64,000 nucleotides of DNA. Source: Atopsyche davidsoni. Its lineage: Eukaryota > Arthropoda > Insecta > Trichoptera > Hydrobiosidae. The stretch covers positions 4,030,001 through 4,094,000 of the forward strand of contig JAILWY010000021.1 of assembly GCA_022113835.1 (NCBI GenBank), given 5' to 3'. Within the stretch, counting starts at the first letter, position 1; each line of letters starts with the position of its first letter. The position numbers were made by a program, and so were the translations under genes. The notes under the pieces were generated by a model. That model was not told where the DNA came from and did no database searches. It saw only the letters and a list, made by a program, of their open reading frames with translations. Shown piece after piece: positions 51,245-61,600 of the stretch.

Positions 51245-53859
51245 AAAAAAATAATTTTAAATATTTTATTTATTAACGTTGTTCTCGTCAAATATTATAA
51301 AGTTTTCATCGGTTTAGTTACTCATTGTGTAATTTGTAAATCGCGTTACATCACAAATCTGCAAGATTTTTTTAGTAGCACCGTTATTTATTTAGAATTT
51401 AGCCAAAAAGAAATCATTGCTTATTAACTTGTCAGAAAAAGTATATAAACTTGACGGTGACTGAATACCCGCCCTCATCATAAGATGTGGTGCCGAGACA
51501 TAATCGCAGATTCAATATAACTGTTTACCCTTAGAGTGGGAGTATAAAGACGTGTACAATAATCGAATCTTCAAGCATTGACTCAACCTTTTGCTATTTT
51601 TATTCACACTTGCCATGGTTCGGAGCTTAAAATACTGTTCATTTATTAGCTTTATTATATTTTTTACAAAATTTTCCGAAATCATTATTTATTATTACGA
51701 AACTCTTATAAAGCAAAAGTTTTCAGTACAAGAAGATCTATACTATTTTCTAGCTATCTTGTATATATATATATATATATTTAATGTACTAGCTACTTGT
51801 ATACCTGATATTTTTCATAGTTACTAATTACAAAATTGAAGCGATGCATATTTATTTAAGTATTGTAGATTTTTCCAAAGTTTTATTTAAATTTTTGAAA
51901 CGGTTTAATAGAAAAGATCTCGTGCTCCAATTCGCAAAATGATCAAATATTCTCATCTCCAAGTACAATATCTGTGTATATTTAAAACGCTTAGCTTATT
52001 ACGAGCAGACTAGGTATATGTCCAGCTTTGTATGGCTTTGGGCGATGCATCGATCAATGTGTTGACAGACGATATAGGTTAGTGAGCCGCCGAGGCTGGC
52101 GCCCGCCGGCCGGACGCCCGGCCATGTTCTATCCACTTGCATTTTCTTCATACAAAGCACCCATTATGTATGAACTATGTTATTTAGATAAGCTATCAAA
52201 GAAACACCTAGGGAACTGAGTACTGCAACTATATATTATATAATATTTGTAAGGGGTTTGATTATATCTTCAAAAACAAGTACGTTAATTTTTCAATCAT
52301 TTTCTATTTTATTATAGATTACTCAATAACTGATTTTTTGCAATGAAGTAGATATTAAATATTTTTTATATATATTTGGAAAAAAACTACAAGTACCGAC
52401 AAGTTATTAATATAAATTAAAGATCCAAATAAATTGTATTTTTTTAAATTATGTTAACCTAACATTTATTAAAATTTAATATTTTTAAGACTACTTGTCG
52501 AATGTGCCCTTACTGTTGACCTAAATCAAAGTTGACATTTTATTTTTAAACAAAGTACAAGGTTTTTAATGAAACCATAAAAAGTATAAAATATTGAAAA
52601 ATAATATTTATAAATATATATTACATGGTAACAGTCTGTATTTTAACCAGTTACTGTAGGTAAAAAAAATACAAAATATAGATTTCTGTTACAAGGCGTG
52701 GACATCACGGACATTGTATATGAGCAGCTGAGTAATTCCATTAAATTATATTGGACATAATAACAAATTGAAATATGCGGATCGCGTTGCTAAACGAAAA
52801 AATGCCCAAAAGCGTGTGTTGCGGCTGGCGGCGCGCCTCGGCGAGGTGCGCTCGTGACTACACACGTTTCCACAGCCGAGCTCGGCTCACGCCCGACTCG
52901 CCTGGAGACTGCTCATCCTATGAATCGAAATATTCAATTAAAGGAAACTGCTTAACTTGTTTAAAATTAAAAAAAAAATGTTTTTATTTCTATATCAGAC
53001 TCATTATTCCGTGTTGGCTCATCTTGCAACAAAATTAAGTAGAACCATAATGTCGAATGATAAAAAAACTACAGTCATAACTATCACATACAAAATACTT
53101 CTTTTGACATATTATTGTGATTGATACATTTACTTATTTTATTAATCAAATAGTATATATTTGTATAAATGTTTTATTTGTGTCGACTCCGATATAAAAA
53201 AGTACAAATTAATCCTCAATATGTGTTGTGGTCATTTTATTTATTGTACCTTCTTTACGCCTCACACGGCCTTGCCTGTCGTTACTGACTACTTCGTAAT
53301 AGTACTTTTGGTCAAAAAATTTAAATATACGAACTTATATTTAATATAACTTACTGTCTATTCCTAGATTGTCGGTTAGTTATGTCAGGTGCACACGCTC
53401 CCCGGGTCTATCAGGCAATACAGGTAAGCCGCGAAGTGACGCCACTGCCAGGACGATGACCCGCCGTGTCTCGCGATCATTATGGATATTTTCATACTAA
53501 CCTTGCTTCCGTTAGGTCGTGAGTTGGGTTTGATTTATGTACCCTATTCAATACGAATCGTGTTACTTTATGTCTATTGTACAGCGTATATTTTTTATAC
53601 ATGAGATATATCAGACTACTGCTAGCATGTGATATTAATAATGTTAATGAATTTTTCGTCGCTGATTGGATAGTTTTGATATAGAATTTCTCAATTAATT
53701 TCCCATCCCGATAGACGAGACCCGAGTTGATATAATAAGCTCGTTTCTGTTTCCGTTTGGTCAGATACGATCTGTGTTTACGTTGCACGAATTGTTTTTT
53801 TATAAATAATTCATTCAAAGCATATTTTATTTTGGAGTTAGGTCTTTTTGTGATCATTA
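51245..53859. other. Gene-less stretch with CpG-rich patches and a TA microsatellite
   Basis: A TA repeat runs from 51762 to 51780. CpG-rich patches lie at about 52080-52130, 52810-52920 and 53390-53480. TGTTGACCTAAATCAAAG near 52517 combines a nuclear-receptor half-site with a TCF core. The 133-codon minus frame ending at 53492 begins inside the adjacent transposable element, so it is not accepted as a gene. Confidence 0.45.
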
Positions 53860-53863
53860 TTAA

Positions 53864-54534
53864 CACATTGTGATCGGGTGATTTTTTTGTCACCTAGGGG
53901 CTGAGATCGGGGGTTTTTTGGATATATACGTCTCAAATTACAGTTTCTGTAAAATAGCCATATCTTTCGAACTATTGGGTATTTTTCAAAAAAACTTTTA
54001 GTGTCTTAATCTAAAATAATTGCTTTATTTATTTATTATACATATATGTTTTGTACACAAAATTACTATACAATAAATGAAATGGAAAGTGAAAAACACA
54101 CTTTTACGATCAAAATTACATTGTTATAAAAAATCACAATACTTTTTGTAAATTTTTATTAGATCTGATCAGAAACAAAACAACCTAATAATGCGTCAAC
54201 GTATGATAGTATGACGAAAATAGTATCACAGTGTCACTGAAATAAGGGAGAGAGTCTCTGTTTATTTAGTTTGCAGTAATAACTATTGTGTTCTGTTGGT
54301 ATAGTTTACCGTTATTTTTTATGACCATGGTTTCAAATACTTCGATATTTGTTTGTGTCTAATGTTTGTCAAAAGCTGGCAAAAGATACGGCACCGGTAA
54401 CTGCTCGGGTAAAGCGAGCGTTGATCCGTTTCCCGTACACCACCGCCAGTCTATGCAGAACGCATAAATGCGTCTCCCGTCCTCTACCGCCAGGCAGCGA
54501 GGAACGCATTTATGCGTCTCCCGATCACAATGTG
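53864..54534. mobile_element. Non-autonomous piggyBac-like element, 671 bp
   Basis: Perfect 15-bp terminal inverted repeats (53864-53878 and 54520-54534, CACATTGTGATCGGG inward) are each flanked by TTAA (53860-53863 and 54535-54538), the target duplication typical of piggyBac-superfamily elements. No transposase frame lies inside, so it would depend on an enzyme supplied elsewhere. The right end carries two 44-bp subterminal repeats with palindromic GCATAAATGC or GCATTTATGC cores; the left end lacks them. The ends are asymmetric, as in many piggyBac-like elements. Assignment to this superfamily rests on TTAA and end structure, not on a protein match. Confidence 0.7.
54432..54534. repeat. Two 44-bp subterminal repeats plus a partial third
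   Basis: Units 54432-54475 and 54476-54519 both start CCCGT, share ACCGCCAG and end in a palindromic ACGCATwwATGCGTCT block, with A/T differences at the palindrome centre. A third unit starts CCCG at 54520 and is the terminal repeat itself. Such spaced palindromes are candidates for transposase binding sites. Confidence 0.8.
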
Positions 54535-54538
54535 TTAA

Positions 54539-54739
54539 TACATACGATAGTTCACTTCAAATTTAAATATTTTCATGATCAAATTTACTTGGTAGAATAA
54601 TTTGCGTCAGTAAATACAAGGTGAAAACAACCCTTAATATTTTCTTGATTTTTTTTTTATTTGAGCTCGTTGTTTCTTAGGAAGCAGGCAGTAAGATTTG
54701 ACATGGTTAAATCATACCTAGATCCGTCCACGTATGTAA
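54539..54739. other. Short spacer without recognised features
   Basis: AT-rich sequence between the piggyBac-like element and the GC-rich open frame; nothing is recognised. Confidence 0.5.
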
Positions 54740-54949
54740 TCAATCTGCAGTGATATCCCCGCAGAGGCCTCGCTCCCCTGGCCGGGCCTGACCATCCATT
54801 ATGCAGTGGACACGAGGAACCCGGGCCTGGCGCAGTTTGTCATGACTGAATATTCTACTCGGATGGAAGGGAGCCAAGTGCCTCTTCACCCCGGGCAGCG
54901 CCTCACATTCCAGAAGCCTACTCCTGCTTTACATCTGCGATGGAAATGA
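54740..54949 (+). other. GC-rich open frame, possible terminal exon, unrecognised
   Basis: A plus-strand frame follows a TAA at 54737-54739 and stays open for 69 codons to TGA at 54947-54949, with no initiating ATG near its start. Acceptor-like AGs precede 54751 (CTGCAG) and 54765 (CCCCGCAG). In the first half nearly every third base is G or C (peptide around PWPGLTIHYAVDT), in contrast to the AT-rich flanks, and the ending LHLRWK would be a C-terminus. An AATAAA lies about 150 bp downstream. Against it, the polypyrimidine tract is poor, the opposite strand is also open for about 60 codons, and I recognise no family. It may equally be a GC-rich non-coding island. Confidence 0.25.
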
Positions 54950-57090
54950 ATTCACTCTGAATTTTGGTGAATTCTCCAAGTGGAATGATTAACTGCTTAT
55001 GTTTGTCGGTTAATCTTGTAAACGGTTCTTAATTATCTCAAGGCAAGATCGAGAATTTTTTAAAATCTCGGTGACCTTGCTGTATGGATTTTAAATTTTA
55101 ATAAATCGTTTGAAATACGATTAAAGTAATATTCAACGTTTCCTTTTTTAAATAGTTTGTACAAGCTATTGATCTATTGAAATAAATTAATGCGATACAA
55201 TACCCTATATCTATGTGTTTCAACAAGAAAACATTCAGTCTCTTTATTATTGTCATGAATTAACTATTAAATAAGTGGCACATATACTATTAACAAAATA
55301 TTTAGAAACAAACGCATAAAATAAATGAATCAATATAAATATAATGTATGCAATATAAAAATACGGAACTTTGATGAATTTAGATGAACTACTTATTATT
55401 TGGATCTTTGATAAAAAAAAGTAAAATATCTTGCTTACAAAAATATTATATTTTAAAAAAATATCTATATTATTGTCCTGGTATACGTTATATATGTAGC
55501 TTTTTAAAATATATAATTATTACAAATATCTACGATCTCATTTAAAGTATGAGTTTTTTTTAAGCGTTGGATTGAATAAAAATACATGGATTTTGATATA
55601 TAATTTTTCTTGAGCAAAAATGTGTAACATAAAGTGTGTGTTTGTAGCCAAATATATTTCCTCTGGGATTATTCAACGCATACGAAGAACAGAACGCCAT
55701 ATAAATTAAAACAATATCCCAGCAGTCACATAAATAAAGCGGATAAGAAAAACTCACGTACATTAACTTCCCGAACACACCTTTCTGCTTTCTTCTACTG
55801 TCTTACCTGTAAACAAAACGCAAACAAACGTACATGATCCTACACTTAAGACTTTGTCCACAGAAACACGTCTGGGGTAACCAAGTTTTAATTTATCTTG
55901 AGACTGTCGTTTATGGTTCATTAAAAAAAATATTTCCTAAATATAAGCTAAAACGTTAATTTCCTTTGTTGATTTTTGTTTGTTAGTACATTAAAGGATT
56001 TTGTAAATGTATTGATGGCTACTTATCGGTAACAGTGGTTGCATTAATTTTAATCATTATAATTTCTTACCTTTCTTTTAGATCTCCATATTTGTTTGTT
56101 TGTTTATGATAAATAACAGTATCAATTGCTTTAAAGCAGTTTTAATATTCCAATTTTAATTATTATCGTAATATAAAATATTTTTCAGTTCTTATTATAT
56201 ACAAGATATTCAAGTAAATAAATCATGTTGGTAAAATATAAATATAATTAATCAAAAAAAAATTCAGTCAGGTTATATCATTATTCAGGATAATGCATTT
56301 TAAAAACAACTATGATTTCAATATACTTTCATGATTAAGAAATTGTTATAAAATAAAATGATTTTACTGCATGTTTTAACGGTCACGATTTTAATTTTCT
56401 CATTACAAAACATTTTTTAACACAATTTTATCAAATGTGATCTCACACCAATGTTACATTATTTTATTTATCCAAAAACTTACAAATTATTTTTTGTTAC
56501 TTATTTTGGGAAAAAAGTAAATAAATTAAGTACAAGGTTAAATAATGTCAAATTAAAAAGGCAAAACTGAATTCATAAAAATTCAGGATTTTTTTACAAT
56601 AAATATCCAATAAGTATATATATACTTAAAATCCTGAAATACACTGACGATTTACAATTTGTTGTTATTTGATATAATTATTATTTCACCCTAATATTTA
56701 GTCTCGAGACTTAAAATGTTGTCTTATCACAATCAATATAGCATCTGTTTTTCAGTGCACACACATTGTGCGTATTGTTGATATACAAAGCATCCCTTGT
56801 TTTCCTGTTATTGTTTACACCGTGTCTCACAATTCACAATATCATTCAATCTTAATCAAACAAGGCTTACTGGTGTATTGGCTGATGTTTTTACTCAATT
56901 GAAAAATATAACCATAAACACACACACACACATTTATATATCTATATTCATATTTAAGAGTTATTTATTAATATTATATATGCAATACGTATTTGACTCT
57001 TCTTTAGCTTATTGCAACTAAATTTCTTTGAACTACTTCTATTGTGTCGACTAGTTCAAAGTTACCCAAGAAAACAACAAAAAAAAAGAT
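54950..57090. other. Gene-less AT-rich stretch
   Basis: The sequence is AT-rich with a short CA run (56919-56932). TCAGGATTTT (56583-56592) has an inverted partner near 56628-56637 around a TA-rich palindrome. Open frames at 55560 (minus), 55634 and 56797 have no domain. Confidence 0.5.
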
Positions 57091-57172
57091 GTGCACGTTT
57101 CCCGAGGTTCTTCTCGCGGTGACCCTACTCCCAGGCCTCATCCTGTGAGATAAATAATTCAGTCTCGCCAAC

Positions 57173-57340
57173 ATGACAGTCGACACGCGCCCCTATTCTC
57201 CTCCTGAAAAACAACGGCGTATGCTTCCTGTGCCCACTCGCCGTATTGCTCCCATGATGAAGGACGCACTCCGAAAAACTTCTGAGCCTTTGCCAAGACT
57301 TGATAAATTCGATGACCTTGAAAGAATTTCTATGTCAATT
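57173..57340 (+). other. Possible coding exon with good start context, unrecognised
   Basis: The ATG at 57173 lies in CCAACATGAC, a good insect start context, and opens a frame whose first ~55 codons are Pro/Arg/Lys-rich (MTVDTRPYSPPEKQRRMLP...) and lie in a GC-richer block. After about 57340 the frame runs into poly-T and loses coding character without a convincing donor (the formal stop is at 57475). The opposite strand is also open for about 47 codons. I recognise no domain. It may be a 5' exon, a small peptide gene or a chance frame. Confidence 0.2.
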
Positions 57341-57475
57341 TTTTTTTTCTCCCGTCGTGGTCGATATCATAATACAGAACCCTGTTTCTATGCGATATCT
57401 ACTTCAATAAAACGCTTATTTATACATCCTATTTTTTATACTTTTCTCAGTGTAAGAAAACTTTCGTTATCCTAG

Positions 57476-59834
57476 ACTTCAGGATTTTCGCTCTCAAAGT
57501 CACATCGCAGAACATTCAACTATTACTGATTAGTTGGAAATAAGTAATGGCGCTTTTTCTTTCTTCTCACGTCCCGCCCCTCTGGAAGATCCATTTTAAA
57601 TATTTCAATTGAATTGCAAACAAAAAATAAAGATAATCGTGTTTTAAGGATCTAGAAAGACAGAAGTGTGTGACACGTCTGTCTCGTAGCACATATTTCA
57701 ACACTTTTAAAACAGGTGTATTTATTTCTTGTTAGCGTTTAGATTTATTTTGAGGGTGTAGGTAAAGTTTGGGAACCCTTCCGTTCCTAGTCTATTCTCT
57801 ATGGACGAATTTCGGCCGAAAGATTTATGCTCGAATGTATACGAACTGAATGAAGCCCAAAAATAATAAAAAAATAATGTGGCGTGTAGTAAGCCGAGCC
57901 CACTCGTAAATTTTGTTAGTTTTGGTTTTATATTGCCCTATCTTCTTCTAGGGAACTATATAAGTATCTTACATTGAAATCTACCAAATCTCCGCTGAGC
58001 AAAAGCTTTTTATCCACCTTATAGGTTAAACTTAACTTTTCTGTTATAACTAACTGAGCACATATATATTTTTTGTAATATTTTTTATTGACTGCAAATT
58101 TTACTTTCAACGTATGCCAGCTATGTCTAAAGTAATTTGTTTTTATACTTATAACCTAAATTGATTATTTTAGTATACAGAAATATGTAAAGTTGTATTA
58201 TATATTGTTAAACATTTTATTATCTTCCATTCAAGATTATAAAAATGTACTTATTTAGCATCTACGTCTATAAATCAACACGAACGAATTTTATTTTGTT
58301 GTTAAAATGAGTAAATTTTTAAATCGTTAAAAAATTATATTTTCAAACGTTTTGAATTGGCGTTTCTTGATAAACCAAGAAATATGATGTTATTTAATTT
58401 AATTATTAACACTCATTAAACCAAGATACTTTTTGTAGACGGTCAACAGGTTCCAAAGTTTTGAGAGTTCTGTAGATAATAATAGTACACATGATGTGGC
58501 CTGCAAGTGAGATCCTCATGCTAACCCTTATCAGGCCATGGGGAGGACACCCTTGTATATGTGGACCGGAATCAATATGGCCAGGTAACCCAAGCGGCCC
58601 ATTAGTTCTTCAACAGCTGATAAATACCTGTGCTTTTATTGAAGGACCTGAGAACTCTATAAATTTTGTTAACAATAAATACCTCCCCATTTTTTTTGAA
58701 AAATAAATAACATATTTTGGGGTTCACAGAGAGAAACATTGACTCAAATTGTTAGATAGTGTTTAAATATATTAAGATTTGATAACTCGGGAATTGCTTC
58801 ATTTTTTTTTGTTGATATTTAAGATTACAGTTAAGTAGGTTTTGGTTCTGCTATTCCAACGCTAAACCGTTTCGAAGGGTAACATTGTAAATGATATAGG
58901 TCTGGTACATTTATAAGCACTGTCAACCGTTATCAAGATTCCGTTTGATCTTTTTATGCGAGGTTTATGTAAAATGATTTAAGCACTCGTAAATCTTGTT
59001 CTGTCTCATTACTGTGCTATGTCGTCTATTTATATGATTATATTTATTTATGCAATTGTGCTCGAGATAGAATGGGCTGTTTATCTGTTGGCCAACAGGA
59101 AGTGAGGGTGGGAGAGATTCACTTCCGCCCCTTCGCCAATATCCGGGGCCACTATCGCCCCATTCACTATCTGCAGAGTTATGTGTACCTATTGCTATAA
59201 AAGAACTATGGCCGTGATATTTACTAGCGGCATTATCTTGCGTGGGAGCAACAAAACAATCGCAAATTATGATATAAATAATTATATTGTTATGGAAATC
59301 GCATCCAAATATACATTACCCGATTATCAAATTTTTTTTCAAGACTATGTGTATTAATGAATTAGTTTTCTTATTTATAAAAGCCTATTCGTGCTATTTG
59401 ACATTTTGATATTAAATCGTTGCTTATAGAAAATTACAGTGAATTCGAATTTTTCAGCAAATTGCTGAAAATCACCCGAGTGTAACGATTTGGCACCTTT
59501 ATTAATGACTGAAATTTTCTTTCTACTGTTATGAGACCTGTTTTTAGCGCAATAATTGTTATATTCAACATAAAATCAATGTAATTTAATATACTTCGCT
59601 GGTGTGTTGTGATTTCATCTTCAGACGTGCGTGTTCGTTAACACTAAAATGAGATGAAAACTACAATAGAATCCGAGAAGTGTGCAAGATATCAAAGATA
59701 CTTACGCACACATTACGCATGATTTCAATGGTATTTATTATTTTTCGTTTGCGTGTTGAATTTTGGACCAACATAAATGATATTCAATTCATACTAGTTA
59801 TCTGCTTTCTTTGGAAATAATTTTCTGAGAGGTA
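57476..59834. other. Gene-less stretch with small islands
   Basis: GC-richer patches lie at about 58490-58620 and 59090-59170. The 71-codon frame at 58491 covers the first without a domain. The rest is AT-rich. Confidence 0.5.
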
Positions 59835-59930
59835 AACCAGGTCTTTGAGCTGTCTTAGCAATTGAACCAATAATATATATATATATATATATTATTGGTT
59901 CAATTGCTAAGACAGCTCAAAGACCTGGTT
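59835..59930. repeat. Perfect 96-bp palindrome, 48-bp arms
   Basis: The two 48-bp halves are exact reverse complements with no spacer. The outer 36 bp of each arm are mixed sequence (AACCAGGTCTTTGAGCTG at the left edge) and the centre is a TA run of about 20 bp. Complementarity stops at both edges. No TA or TTAA duplication flanks it cleanly, so a known transposon class cannot be assigned. It could be an inverted duplication nucleated at the TA run, a tiny palindromic element or an assembly artefact. Confidence 0.9.
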
Positions 59931-61600
59931 ATTAATATATTTTTGCTTATTTTTTTTATGTTTCAATTATGAATAATTTTACAAAACAAAACGAACTCAT
60001 TAGGTTTATTTGAAATTAAATGATTATTTATAATTAAAGTAATATTTTTATCTCGTGTAGCTAATGGAAATACGAATGCTGAGACAAAACTCCTCGCATT
60101 TCCAAGGATTAAACGCCTCTTCTGATAAATCCTCTCTTCTTATGGAGTCCTTAGGGAGTATTATTACTTACGTCACACCGGCCACAAATCACACGCGGCG
60201 AAATATTTCCTTCCCGTGAATGCCGCGGGAGAAATAATCGGGCCATTCGTCATCGCCACGGGAAATCACATGGAGAGGGGTCTCAACACGTGTCGCATGC
60301 ACGTCGCACGTCCTGTCGCCAAACAGTATCATAATAAATGCAATACTCACAAAATTATCATATTTGTCTATTCCAAGTAGAGGGGAGAGATACACAACCT
60401 TATACCAAAGTAAGTCACTTGGTAGAAATAATTTTAGTAATGTACTTCTTGTAGCTCATTGACGCTACTAGTAACTAGCTCATAAAAAAAATTATAACAA
60501 ATATTATTTATACACTTAAAGCATCATGTACCTTTTATTAAATTGTTTATAGTTGGTTTATAAATATTTTTATTACATATTGAGCGTCTTTCCAAGTATG
60601 CCATGTATAATATTTCAAAATTATATTCTTGATCGATTGGCCGTATGATTGATCGTTAAACGAATAGGCTTTTCCGACAAAATCATGTTCAGAGTGTTTT
60701 GATGCCTTTGTCTGAAGAATATGCGGAAATATTCTCAATGGACTACTTAAATATGACGTGGCGGAATATCCAGCCTCCTGTTTATTTCCATCTTCTTTTG
60801 GTTGACTGAGCGTCGAGTCAATTGTGAAGATAATCCCATCTAGAGCGTTTTAGCGTAGACTTTTAATAAAATTATAAATGATTTCCATCCATTAGACACA
60901 GTCAGTTTATATTGTATTATATAACTTAATTAGCGTTGTAATGTTATTTCAGAGGAACGTATTTTCAGAGCTCATTTTTTCATGTTTTTATAATACATAC
61001 TTAACGTAACACTTAGCTGGCCATGACCTTTGTGTTTTTTTTTATTTTACTTATTTACTAACATATTTCATTTAATTTTCACATCATGATTATTTATACC
61101 TATCCATAATCATGCCATATGTTTTGCCTGTAAGCACTGCGAAGAAGCCAAATGCTGCAATGATAAAAATATGTTCTTTGAGAGATTAAAAGTATTTTTA
61201 ATGAAGACGCCCAACTTGTGTGATTCTTAGTTATTAAAACTGAGAAACTCATATTGGTTATTTTTAATAAAATGACTATGCATTAGTTTAAGTACTTAAT
61301 TCATACAATAAAATATTCGTAAGTTTGCAAATGTAAATATATTCCTAAAAAAAGTTTGAATGTAAATTAATTATATCTCAATTAAGACGTAGATTTTAAA
61401 ATAAATATTTTGATGTTCACGAAACACTTCAAGATTCAACAATCAACATAACTTTACGCATTTACATCTTTTAATTATTTTCCAATTTATAATATTTAAT
61501 TCTGCAGCAAAGAACTAATTCTGTGATTCAGACTGTTGGGTTTAAATGCAGAATTTGATCTTTATTCCTTAGTTTCACCCTTGTTAATTAAAGCCATAAC
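59931..61600. other. Gene-less stretch with one island
   Basis: The island at about 60180-60310 is CpG-rich with ACGTG-type words; a 68-codon minus frame covers it without a domain. TGACCTTTG near 61024 is a nuclear-receptor-type word. The remainder is AT-rich. Confidence 0.5.

Noticed and set aside
53492..53893. 133-codon minus-strand open frame
   Set aside because: It starts inside the piggyBac-like element, crosses its terminal repeat and continues into unrelated flanking DNA, so the frame is a chance fusion. The SPDHNVLI peptide it shares with the frame at 54349 is only the terminal inverted repeat translated twice.
54432..54534. CRISPR-like array
   Set aside because: Only two and a third directly abutting 44-bp units without spacers, inside a TTAA-flanked transposable element.
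59835..59930. MicroRNA precursor
   Set aside because: Perfect complementarity with no loop and no mismatches is unlike an animal pre-miRNA; no seed from a known insect miRNA was recognised.
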